Of a DNA stretch of 64,000 nt, positions 34,416 through 51,357 are shown piece after piece. The notes under the pieces are model-generated. The model did no database searches, had not been told where the DNA came from, and saw nothing but the letters and a program-made list of their open reading frames with translations. The position numbers and the translations under genes were made by a program. The stretch is from Nymphaea colorata (lineage: Eukaryota; Streptophyta; Magnoliopsida; Nymphaeales; Nymphaeaceae), in assembly GCF_008831285.2 (NCBI RefSeq), contig NC_045139.1, forward strand, positions 5,864,704-5,928,703, written 5' to 3'. Position 1 is the first letter of the stretch; each line of letters opens with the position of its first letter.

Positions 34416-34781
34416 TTAGTTGTCACCTCCGTCACTGCCTGAACATATTTCCAGCAGAGAAAGAACAACTAGAGGCCCAAGAAAGGGAGAAGGTGGTGGC
34501 TTGCTGAAGGCAACAATAGGTTCAGATTTGTCATCCCGCAATGGAGCATTGTCATTTGCAACAGGGCCTTCTCCAACATGTTTATCTCCTGGTTTTCTTG
34601 CAGACGAAGTTACCATGCCTCCTGTTACAAGTTTCGATTGTATTAAATGTTTATAACTTGAAGCCACAAAAATGAAAAGAAAAAGAGGAAAAAGCAAAAA
34701 AAAAAATTTTATGTTACCCCATCCGCTTCTAGGAAAAGAAAGCTGTTTGATGTTCTTGATCAGCGATGCTGATGCAGCCAT
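34416..34781 (-). CDS. probable 89-residue protein, possibly organelle-targeted, function unknown
   Basis: The model on the minus strand is exon 34781-34718, intron 34717-34622 (GTAACA...TAACAG, 96 nt), then exon 34621-34416, giving 270 nt and 89 residues. The intron is T-rich and a multiple of three, so an unspliced 124-codon frame also exists. That version gains a phenylalanine/leucine-rich false membrane segment made wholly of intron sequence. The spliced protein starts MAASASLIKNIKQLSFPRSG, basic and free of acids like a mitochondrial or plastid presequence. It continues GMVTSSARKPGDKHVGEGP and ends IVAFSKPPPSPFLGPLVVLSLLEICS. The C-terminal proline then hydrophobic block looks like a conserved plant small protein, but I cannot name it. 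A non-coding first exon ending at a CAG|GTAGTC donor near 36974 is possible. Confidence 0.5.
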   Translation of the reverse strand: MAASASLIKNIKQLSFPRSGWGNIKFFFLLFPLFLFIFVASSYKHLIQSKLVTGGMVTSSARKPGDKHVGEGPVANDNAPLRDDKSEPIVAFSKPPPSPFLGPLVVLSLLEICSGSDGGDN

Positions 34782-36974
34782 GTGGACCAAAAGAAGGGCT
34801 TGATTGGCTTGAAAAGCTGGATCAACAGGAATGGGTCAATTTGCATGTAACAACTACAGCAAAAAATTCGAGGCAGAGAAGTTGTATGCAGCAAGAATAC
34901 TACAGTCACTATGATATGCAAGTCCAGGAAAACATAAATGAATATGAAGGAGCTTCGATGCTATGCAGAATATTCACTTATACAAATATCCAGAATCAAA
35001 TAGCGTCTAAAACTGACAATGTGGTAAACACAAGATTCTTTAACATATATTGTTTGGTATTAGGAGTAAGTTAGACATACTAAAAAAACATAATACTGCA
35101 CAGTTTGTGCAACTAAAGAAATGTACATAACCTCTGGACCCAACAAGATTGAGGTGCGATACTGAAATATCTTATTATTGCCTCTGAGAGTCTGAACTGA
35201 AATATCCTATTGAGTTCTCAAAATATCAGACTGACCCAGCATTCCACATCATATTCAAATTTTTTCTAATGCTATTGAAAGCACTAGAACATCTCTGGCC
35301 GATGCCTTCTGTATAAATCATAGTTTGCAAACTCGTCAAGCCTCAGATTACCAAGGGACTAAGTCATGAATCACTTACTAACTAAATGCAGCAGAATCTT
35401 AGAGGACTCGGCTCAGGATCAACTGAATTGTTTGAATCAGCTCAAGATTACCCGATTCAAGACTGTTTTATTCAGCATTGAATCAAAATATAACCCAATA
35501 TCACTAAGAAGAAAACTACAGTTGTAATTATTTTGTAGTTGTGTTCATAAACTACAGTTATTTGATTATATTTACATGACAGTTATTTGTTATTTTATAG
35601 GTATGTTCAACTTCTTCATCATTTTTTAGTAAAACATACTATAAAATTTTATGGCCTGACTCAAACGAGACACCAAGTCAACTTGCTCACCCATGACCCA
35701 GTCATCAGCTGACCTGAGTCCAATTTATGAGTTTGCCAACTATGGCACAAGTGGTAGCTCAAAGTTACAGTATTAATTCAATCTAGCTTTTGCCTTACAG
35801 GTGGCACAAAAATCAAAATCTACTTCTTGGTAGGGGTTGCAAACACATTATCACTAATAAAAAATAGATCACGAAAAGAAATCTGTGTCCACCTGACATG
35901 GAAAAGTGGATCCAAGAATGCCTGACGAAAAATGTCACAGGCATTGTGTAGTAGAAAGTAGATGATTGTAACATAAAATTTTCAGGAAAGGACTAATGAG
36001 CTAAAGGTTTGATATCACCACATATAAATAACATCCTAAACGCCAAATTAGAAGACTATAAAAACACCAACAGCATGTGCTATAATTTCTGTAAAAGAAG
36101 AAGAGAAATATCTATGCAGAGTTGAAGAGTTGAAGAAAAATGAAAATGAAGGCAAAACTTAATGCTTCCCTACCATATGTATTATTGGATTCATATACCA
36201 ATGAAATTACGTTGCACAGACCAAACAATAGATCAATGTTAGCATCAACCAATTAACAAAGAGATGGTCAGTCCAAGTGTCCAACACAAAATATCGGCCA
36301 CAACAAGATTCAAACGAAAGTAGAAATTCATCTACGAGTAATTGAAGTTGGTTAATCAGCAACAGCAGGGCGTTGTGCGATACTTTTGAGCTTCAGTAAA
36401 CCAAAGAAAGAAACATGTTCTACTTAAGTAGTCTCCTAAGAGTCTCATGTAACGACGAAGACCATTTCTTTCAAACCAAAAGGCACTGAAATACTTGCAA
36501 ATATGCCATCAAAACTGTTTATGCCCATTGAAATTAGCGCTTCTGCAATTTCCATATGAATGAAATTTTTTTTGGAGACAGAGCTCAAACTTTTGTGTCA
36601 TTACATATAAGCTGATTACTTAGTTGACCAGAATCGCCTCTCTGATGCTAAGTGTAGTTGTACTACATGTCAACGAACTTGAAACTTAGGTAGCTTGAAA
36701 GATGATAAAACTGAACTCAGCTGTCTCTTACGAATGATAGTAATATAGTTAAAAGTATAGAAATTGGGTGGGGAGAATTAATGTCATCACTCCTGCGCGA
36801 CGACATTATAGTCGCAAGATGGCAAAGAAATAGTACGTTGTTATGCATAAAAGCCAAAGACAAGTCCCTGAGGAAGAAACCTTTGATCAGAAAGCAGCTT
36901 GCTCGCACGAGATTGAGTAAATCCACTACTGGAAATAACGATCATGGGAGGAGAGAGAGAGGGAGAAAGAGACT

Positions 36975-37140
36975 ACCTGAATCAGGGGATTGCAACGGAA
37001 GGGTGTGCAGTGATCGGTCAGGCGAGCGAGAGAATGCCTGAATTGGGTTAGAGCAGAAGGGTGCGCAGTCGGTCGATCCGGGCGAGGGAGAGAATGATGG
37101 CGAAGCTTCTAGGAGGCATCTGGAAACCGAGAGATGGACG
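36975..37140 (-). other. possible non-coding first exon of the 34.4 kb gene, with an internal imperfect repeat
   Basis: On the minus strand a CT-rich leader-like stretch ends CCCCTGATTCAG|GTAGTCTC, a good donor site. An acceptor GTTGATCCAG near 34816 precedes the coding exon, so a 2.1 kb leader intron is plausible. The stretch contains two related 60 bp copies (CCTGAAT, then GGAAGGGTGTGCAG or GCAGAAGGGTGCGCAG on the plus strand, then GGTC and a GAGAGAAT end). The assignment is an inference only. Confidence 0.3.
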
Positions 37141-40100
37141 GCTCGGGTGCTAAAAAATGTTATGAAGAAAAAGGTACCTATTGCATGGGGCTCCTCTGAT
37201 ATTAAAATTGGTACTTGATCTGGGAACGAAAAATAAATCTAACAAAAACTTTAAAAGAAATTCAAAAACAGACTTGAAAAGATATCAGGATTTTAAAACG
37301 CGCACCAAGTTTTTACATGTTTAATCAAAAAAATATATAAGAATACTTTTGTCATGGTAATTAAGATTACCATGTTGCCGTTCCTGTTCATATCCAACAT
37401 TTAAGTTCTAAGTCACATAAGCAACATATTACTTAAAAAATAAGGAACGAGAATAGTGGTTAGTTTTTGTTTCAAATCTTTAGAACATCAACTTTCTGTG
37501 CTATAAAAAAAAAGTCAACATGAGATATGTGGCAACCTATTGATCCTATATCTTAAAGAGATGAGGGAGTCGAGTGGTTGAATGAGAGCATCAACTATTT
37601 TGAATGGTATAATGAAATAGTCTTTCTATTCACTCCGAATAAGAAACCATCATTTAATTAATTTAGAAAAGTCAACTAATCATTGGGATTGGTTAAAAAA
37701 GATGAAAAATTAGTTGTAATAGGAGATGATTTGAACGTGTCTATACCATTTGCGTCCATGACAAAATTCAATAATTTAAAATCTTGTCAACAAGTATTGT
37801 AAACAAAGATTACCATGCTAACGTGTTTATAATTGCTAAATTTAGTAGAAAACATGTTTTGTTTAAAGTTATTTTAATGAGAGTATCGATACTAAAACAT
37901 AGCGTTTTAGAAGCCCATAATTTTTTTTTATTATTACATGTTTAGTCAGAGCGGTGGTAAGGGCGCTGACAGGAGGCATGGCATCCCTGCCCTTCTTTAT
38001 ATTTCTAGAAAATCAAAATTTCCTTGTAATCTTTAAAAATCTAGTTTAACCTATACACAAAATTTAAAAATTTTAATGTTTTGGCTCTCGTTTAAAGTTT
38101 GAAAACTAGTTCGACCCCCATAATGAAAATTCTATAATGCCGCCCCCGTGTTTTTAGCATTAAGTCACTCTTAATATCACATTTATGAAGCTAAAATAAA
38201 CAAAAAAACAGATTGATGATTTATTTGAAGTAATCTAACTTTTGTCGTTCACTTTGAGAAGAATAGTCTGGGATATAAACCGAATGTCAACGTTCCGATC
38301 GTCTTCACGCCTACCCTTTCAAAGTCGTTGTGCGGTTTTTGTTCTTTTGAGACTTCTTCTAAAATCAACTCTGACGCTGCAAATCGGTTCAACATAGATA
38401 CCAATGTTGACATGTTTACTTGTTTTCACAAAGACTTTTTCCTAACTTTTTTGTTAGTTTGACTCAAAGCCGCCAATATATATATATATATATATATAAT
38501 GTGGGAACAGTTCTTTTGCATCTGAGTTATCCTTCCATCTGAAACCGGCGAATATTATATCCATTCCGGCTTGTCAGCATTTCACAAGTGCAGTCAGTCA
38601 AAGATTGATACTGAACTGTTGTGGTTGAGAATGGGAAACGATTGAATTCGTGGTTGCGCTAGTTGGCGTAACGTGGGGACACAAACATATTGTTCGGATT
38701 TGGATCTATAATCTCAGATCCAAAACTCATTAAACCGTCTAAGAATGTTACTCAGATGCAGCAGATCCAACTCGAATACCATTGTTTCTTCCTTTTTAGT
38801 ATGAAAAGAAAAGAAAGTAAGAAACCAACGGCCGGGGCCGACCGGCAGTGGCAGAGCCACATATGGGCTGTTGCCCACACGGCACCAGATCTACAACTCT
38901 TCTTTCTTTTCACATTAGCATATTCAAACATTTACTCTTTGAGTGTCTTTCCGCTAAACTGAGAAGGTCCACCTTGGGAATTCCGATTCCACTGAAAGCA
39001 CGCTAGGCCAGAGCAGTCTCTGCTTCATTTTTGTTCTTTACTCCAAAGGAACAGGAAAGTAGAAGGCAAGGAAATTGGTTTCCATCCCGGTAAGTCGAGA
39101 GGACGTAAAAGCAACGATGCAGGAAAAACTCCATTACTGACGGAAGCATGAAGCATGTGACGTTGTCGTAATGGTACAGACCTTCCTGGCTTCTGCTTGT
39201 ACGATTCAAAATGACTGAGGAGAGAAATCCTCCAATCTTTACCATCTCATGATCTGTGGTTGTTTTTTAACTCATACCAAAAGATCATCAAGCTTAAGAG
39301 TTACCTCGCTGCTCCGGAGATGACCGAAGCCCTTCTTTTTCTCCTTACTGTCAACAAGGTCTAGAGCTGCAGACGATGAGATCGCTGCGTGCTTTAAGTA
39401 CAGGAGAAAGTAAAAAGCGTTTTTCGTGAAACTTTCAGCTGTTCAATTCTTTAACAGCAAGGTTTGCTGACACTAAGAAACAAAGCAGGAACAAAAGCAC
39501 ACAAAAAAACATCAGATCTGTTCAAAACGCGGATAAGCGCCATTGACTGAATTTGAGCGGCTGTTTTTGAAGAAGATCCGAGCTCGGAAAGACCAGCCCA
39601 CAACGTCCCACGATGGTACCTTTTAAGTAAACGGTGTAACATTCCAAGCTGACCTCTTGTTCTTAATTGCGAAGGCAGACTCATACTTTTTTGAATATAT
39701 CTTATGTAATTCATATCCTTGTTGGTAATAAAGTTGTCAATATATTCGATTTGAAATGGTTAAGATATGAAAATGCATAAATATCTTATCAGATTCAAAT
39801 CATATTTAATATTAAATAAATGTCTTGCAATATCCAATGCCCTTATATTTTGAACGTATGCTACAGATATGAATGCCAAAATCATATTCAGATCATTGTA
39901 AAATCAGATTTTGAATCCAGATTTGAATATATACGTTTTATTTATTTGTATTCGAATCCGAATTTGAATATCAATATGTAAATATCAGCAGATATAATTA
40001 AATTCATTGACGCCGCTAGTCAGTAAAAATCCAATGAAACGGGAAGGGCTTCTTTTGGTTAACCTTTTACTTTGGAACTCCTACGTGAAGATGAATATTA

Positions 40101-40300
40101 TGGATTTTACATGACCGCTGTCGGTGGTGAGAAAATTAGTACCCCAAAGGAGACTGTGTAAGTGTTCTTCAAAAATATGTAGAATGGAATAAGAAAAAAT
40201 CTTTTCAACGCTCCTGGGAAAAGGTACGACTATGAGCAGCACATTTGCAATAAAGAAACAATCGCCACTAAGTGAACGACGCAGCCAGAAAGCTGAGCAT
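37141..40300. other. intergenic, no supported gene; AT microsatellite and transposon scraps
   Basis: An (AT)n run lies at 38474-38499. Near 38842 CAGTGGCAGAGCCAC matches the end of the MITE at 49802. A TE-like stretch near 37950-38150 has GCATGGCATCCCTGCCC and GCCGCCCCCG. No exon chain was found. Sequence from about 39720 to 40000 is extremely AT-rich with many GAATC/GATTT words. Confidence 0.55.
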
Positions 40301-40313
40301 TGCCCTTTGTTTC

Positions 40314-40321
40314 TTATAAAA
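40314..40321 (+). promoter_or_regulatory. TATA box of the polygalacturonase gene
   Basis: TTATAAAA in TTTCTTATAAAATGGAGG lies about 175 bp before the chosen start codon. It implies transcription from near 40345 and so an mRNA that also contains the ATG at 40386. Confidence 0.55.
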
Positions 40322-40491
40322 TGGAGGGGAATCTCCCTCCCCTCATCTCCTCGAGCCCGCTCGATCCTTCTTCCTTCTAGAAGCCATGGATCTGCAGGGG
40401 AAGACTGTAATTGCCTCTCTCTCTCTTTCTCTCTACCTTTTCGTAAACTAGAACATAGCCATTTATCTTTTAGGGCGTCTCTGTGCAGGCT

Positions 40492-43400
40492 ATGAGCAGC
40501 AGGCTGCTGGTGTTGTTGTCGGCCATCGCTTTTTGCCTTCTCATCACCTCCCATCCGGTTGAATGTCGGGAGGAGTCGTTCGAGTACTTGGCGCCGTCCT
40601 GCCGGAAGCACAGCGTCTCGATAACGGACTTCGGCGGGGTGGGGGACGGCGTGACGGTGAACACGAACGCCTTCCGCAACGCCGTCGCCCACCTGGCGAA
40701 GTTCTCGACTGACGGGGGAGGGCAGCTCTACGTGCCGCCGGGCCGGTGGCTGACCGGCCCCTTCAACCTCACCAGCGCATTCACCCTCTACCTCCACCGC
40801 GACGCCGTCATCCTCGCCTCTCAGGTACGCCGCTCCCCTCCTTTGCCCTTGGCCCCAGGGCGGCCGGTTTCAGGCCGGACTTTTTCGCTATCCCGAGTAC
40901 ATCGGGGGACGAAATCTTTCGTTTTCGAAAACGTACACTTTTATTGTCACCAATGCAAATTCATGCCCTAATCTTTCAAAAATTAAAGCACGGTGAATTG
41001 ATCCGTTTCCGGACTTATGAAACGGGTTGGTACTTCGTAGGAGGCGGATAGTGTCAGTTTTTATTTTTTATTTTTTAAGGTCAACTCTTTGTGCTTAAAA
41101 ACTAGTCACCTAACACACAAATTGACATTAAGATGAAGAGAGTTTGATAGAACACACAAATTGACATTGACATTAAGATGAAGAGAGTTTGATAGAAGCA
41201 TCGGTTCTTATAAGATGAAAATTCTCCTCCTACTCACTCAAAACTAAATTCAATTTAATTAAATTAAATGTAATCAAATTGATACAACTCAACAGCAAAA
41301 ATATTCGGCCTCGTCAATCGCTGCAGCGGTTGGATAGTTATATTTTATTTATGCGCGATTCAAAGTTTTTTAGAGTGGAGCTGTTGGGTGTTGGCCAGCT
41401 AACACGCAACAGTGGGATGGAAATCAACTTGCAGGAGAAGAAGGCCTGAAAGGAGCCCCTTGTTATAGTCTTTTGGTATTTAAATAATTTGTTAAGAAAA
41501 AAAAAAGTCTTTCATAATCTTTTTAATTTTCTTTTATTTTTAATTTTGTTTTTATTTTATTTTTTTAATATGAACTAAAGTTATTTTAATCATTAACCAT
41601 ATTCACTCATGAAAAATCATGCACGCATGTAACCAAGTTCGGTTTACGTACGTGGACTTACACATATGGCCAACATAGAAAATCAATTATATAGAGGAGC
41701 ATTTTTTTACATTATACTTTTTTTTTAAAACATATGTTATGTTATTAAGATAACATAAAACAAGTTATTTGTTATGGCATTTCACTGCTATAACACTAAA
41801 ATCACCCAACTTTGTTACGAGTAATGTGAAATTCTTAATCATATATGATATAATATAGAAATATGTAGCACTTGGAGACGTGTACCTTTGTCAATAAACT
41901 ATAAAATAGAGATCTAGCGTTGCTTGGCATCTCAACTTGAAACGTAGGAAAAGCGTGCGAAAATGTCGTCCACATATATTTTCTTTGGTGTAAGATTGAA
42001 CGACAAAACGCGGGTTTACACTTGAAAAGAATTCCAATATAACGAGTGCCACGGCCCTGCCGCCCTTGGTCTCACCAATACAGGTCTCCGTCTCATACAT
42101 GTTGAAAAATGTATATCAGGTCGGGTCGATTCAGCTCGATAAATGTTTTTATTATATGTATATAATTATATATTTTATTATTAATTATATTTATGTATTA
42201 TTTTATATTAAAAATATATTTTTTTAATAACCTTGTCACGATCCCCCAAGCCTAAACCAATGAGCTCCCATTGGTGGATGGGTGCAAAATGACAAAAATA
42301 ACCTTGTTAATAAAATAATAATGAAGGAAAATTAAGATCCCAAAAATCAAATTTTAAAGACAAAAATACCCTTCCAAGGAAATGGAGGAACGTGGGTTTT
42401 TTTTTTTTTTTTTTGTGAGCAAAAATTAAGCTCATGCTAACAAAATTTTAGAAATTCGAAGCCGATGTCGGGAATACCTTGGTCTAAAAAGTTGAAAGAA
42501 GTTTACTTTAGACTCCCAGTTCAGTCTCATTCGAACATTTTCAATTTTATTTTCTTCGGCAGAACATGTGATTCGGTCGCAACTGTTTCCTTTTCTTTTC
42601 TTTTTTCTTTTTTTTTTTTTCAAATTGGAGATGGTGTTCTGATTAGGTAAGTCTGAACTGTGAAGATTCAAAGCAAGCACGCGTGTCTTATCTGTTTCTC
42701 TTTCAATTGTTCTACTTTTCCAACCAAAGGTGTGGTCCTGTTCCACGACCTGGAGACAAGGGTTGTTACGGCCCACCAGAAATGTAGTGCTCCAGTAAGC
42801 GTGTGCTGAGAGGGCTTTGAATCTCACTGCACTTAATCCACAAGGCACGCAGATGAAGGCAGAACTCGGTGTGGGATCCATGCCAGATCCGCCCATCTTT
42901 TAAATGGATTTCAGACCTTCAATAAGAGTGCAAGGAGCTGGGATCCAAGTTTAGTAAAAATTCCTAGATCGGAAGGATCTCTATTGAACTGAATTTCGAT
43001 GCCACCGAACTCTAGAAACCTAAACAGTTGAATGAATTAATTCAAACCTGAAATCCTTAAGAAGGATCTTTCGCCATGCATAGTCGAAGTTATTGAAACA
43101 GGGGATGCAGGAGTTTATCAGACCATAATATAGGCTCTCACAAATCCTGCTTGTGATAATTCTGTTGTTTCCTCTTTTCGACAAGGGAAGATTCTTCATG
43201 TCTGCTGCAAGTTTGAAACAGGAAGAGTCAAGCTTCTTATATCCGGCGCCTTGGACAGTCATCTTCTTGTCCCCAACAAACAGAAAACGTATTTTTGACT
43301 AATATGGATACTTTTTTTTCTTGTTCTGTAGGATATAAGTCAGTGGCCTCTTATTGACGCTTTGCCTTCTTATGGGAGAGGAAGAGATGCACCAGGGGGA

Positions 43401-44823
43401 AGATACAGTAGCCTTATTTCTGGGACAAACCTCTCTGACGTAGTTATCACAGGTCTTATTGACTTCCCTTGTCTTCGAGAATAGAAACCTTATAAAACAT
43501 CTAGCAATCTAGATTCATGATCTCACCATTTGAGAATTCCAGGGGACAATGGCACCATCGATGGCCAGGGTGAGATCTGGTGGAAAATGTTCCGCAGCAA
43601 ACAGCTAAACTACACTCGTGGCTACCTTGTGGAGCTTATGCATTCAGATGGCATCGTCATATCAAACCTCACATTCGTCAACTCTACCGCGTGGAACATT
43701 CATCCCGTCTATAGCAGGTTAGCATCTTTCACGCTCAGCAGAGCGGGTGAAATTTACATGTTCTGTTACTGTTTATGCGTAATCATCAACGCCCATCTTG
43801 CGCGAATACAGTTTTGCGCGCTGGAAAGTGGAAATGAAGATGTTCATGTATAAAAACATGCATGGTATGCCAACTAACATCTGTACTAAATGTGAACATC
43901 CAGGAATATAATCGTTAAAGGAGTCACCATTCTTGCCTCTTTGACCTCTCCCAACACTGATGGCATCAACCCAGGTTAGTAATAGTTGAAGACATTTTTA
44001 TCGAGGCTGAGTAATGGAATTTTTTTTTTCTTTTCATAAGCTCCCTGATCTTGCCTTCTCACTTGTGTATATTCACTTTCAACGTAAATATTCAGATTCC
44101 TGCTCTCATGTGAGAATTGAGGACTGCTACATAGTTTCTGGAGATGATTGTATAGCCATAAAAAGTGGCTGGGATCAGTATGGAATAGCCTTTGGCATGC
44201 CAAGCAAGCACATCTATATTCGCAGGCTCACCTGCATATCTCCCACGAGTGCAGTGATCGCTCTAGGCAGTGAAATGTCTGGTGGTATAAGGGATGTCTA
44301 CGCTGAAGATATAGTGGCTATCAATTCAGAGACGGGAGTCAGAATCAAAACTGCTCCAGGCCGAGGAGGCTTCATCAAGAAAATCTACGTCAGAGGAATG
44401 ACCATGCACACAATGAAATGGGTGTTTGGGATGACAGGATCTTATGGGCAACACCCCGATGACAAGTATGATCCAAATGCTCTTCCCGTCGTGAAGGGGA
44501 TCTGTTACAGCAACATGATTGCTCATAACGTCACCACTGCTGGAAAACTGTTGGGAATTCCAAAGGCCCCATTCACCCATATATCCATTTCTAACGTCAC
44601 CATCACCATGGCTAACAGAACTTCTCGAGCATGGAACTGCAGTGACATATCAGGTAAATCAAGAAATGTAACACCGCAGCCTTGCAGTCTGCTTCCTGCT
44701 GGGCATGGGCGTAAACATGGTGACGGTCCTTGCCACTTTCCGAAGGTGAAGGACCATACGTATAATGTAAAATTCAAGGTTTGCACTTACAAAAACAGCC
44801 ATGTGGGAGACAAGGATATGTGA
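40492..44823 (+). CDS. GH28 polygalacturonase-like protein
   Basis: The exons are 40492-40824, 43332-43452, 43543-43717, 43904-43974 and 44096-44823. All introns are GT-AG. The sum is 1428 nt, giving 475 residues. A signal peptide (LLVLLSAIAFCLLITSHPVEC) precedes a right-handed beta-helix glycoside hydrolase 28 domain beginning SITDFGGVGDGVTVNT. Active-site blocks are SPNTDGINP (NTD 227-229), SGDDCIAIKSG (DD 250-251) and GVRIKTAPGRGG (RIK 316-318). The usual GHG block reads PTSAVIALGSEMSGG, without the histidine, as in a known plant subgroup. Pectin hydrolysis is therefore likely but not certain. It should be secreted to the wall. N-glycosylation sites include NLT, NYT, NST, NVT and NRT. Intron 1 is 2.5 kb and AT-rich. 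An ATG at 40386 could add an in-frame 12-residue N-terminus through a 67 nt intron (40407-40473). I prefer 40492, since the signal peptide follows it directly. Confidence 0.92.
41113..41197. repeat. tandem duplication of about 42 bp in intron 1 of the polygalacturonase gene
   Basis: AACACACAAATTGACATT...AAGATGAAGAGAGTTTGATAG occurs twice back to back. The second copy carries an extra GACATT. The near identity shows it is recent. Confidence 0.8.
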
Positions 44824-45475
44824 AAGATATTCATAGTTTGATATTTCTTACATAGAATGACAGTTCAAATATAAAACAGCTGGTTACTAGTTCTTTCTAG
44901 TTTTTGTGTTTGGAAGAGAAAAAAAAAATTGTAATGTTAAGTCAGTTAAGAACATCACAATAGAAGTCACAGTTTCATAAACGATCAAATGCAGTCCGTT
45001 ACAACTTTAACAATGAGATGCACTAGCAGTGCTTCTCTCCATGCCACCACCCAAATAAGAAAAAGAAAAGACAAAAAAGACAGACAGAAAAGAGAGAGAG
45101 AGAGAGAGATAGAAAAGCAGATCCTGTGCTTCAGTTGCCTAAGCATAATATATCTGTAATGCCTCCGGCGAATAGTCTCCCATTTTTCAGGTCTCGTCTC
45201 CAGTAACCAAGGAAGACATACCTACTCTTGTCCGAACCTTTTTATAGAAATAGCAAGCTGTGGAGATCCTCTGGCTTGTATGAGTTAGCCAAGTAGCCGC
45301 TGGGCTTTGTATTTGTAAAGAATAAGGTGGAAAGTACAGTAGATACAATCTGATACAGAAAACGGTGAAAAGAAAGCCTTAAAGAGCATCACAACAAACA
45401 CAAGACACATGCGAGAGAGAGAGAGAGAGAGAGAAAACATGCCTCAGTGCTGTTATAGCCTACAAGCATCATCAC
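44824..45475. other. convergent 3' spacer between the polygalacturonase and MAP kinase genes
   Basis: This 650 bp stretch holds the 3' UTRs of two genes that face each other. GA microsatellites lie at 45093-45109 and 45413-45435. No ORF was found. Confidence 0.7.
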
Positions 45476-51224
<5,749 letters not shown>

Positions 51225-51325
51225 AGAGGCTAACCGAACAACAAAAATCACCAGACCAGAAAGGAAACGTCCCACAAAAATCGGGGATGGAAGTCGAAGA
51301 GGACAAGCAGGTCAATGCCGCTCTC

Positions 51326-51357
<32 letters not shown>

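Noticed and set aside
34622-34717. Membrane segment in the 124-codon minus-strand frame
   Set aside because: The hydrophobic run is wholly encoded by a T-rich stretch bounded by GTAACA and TAACAG, better read as an intron.
40081-40797. 238-codon minus-strand open frame
   Set aside because: It is antisense to the first exon and promoter of the polygalacturonase gene, is arginine/glutamate-rich from GC-rich coding shadow, and matches no family.
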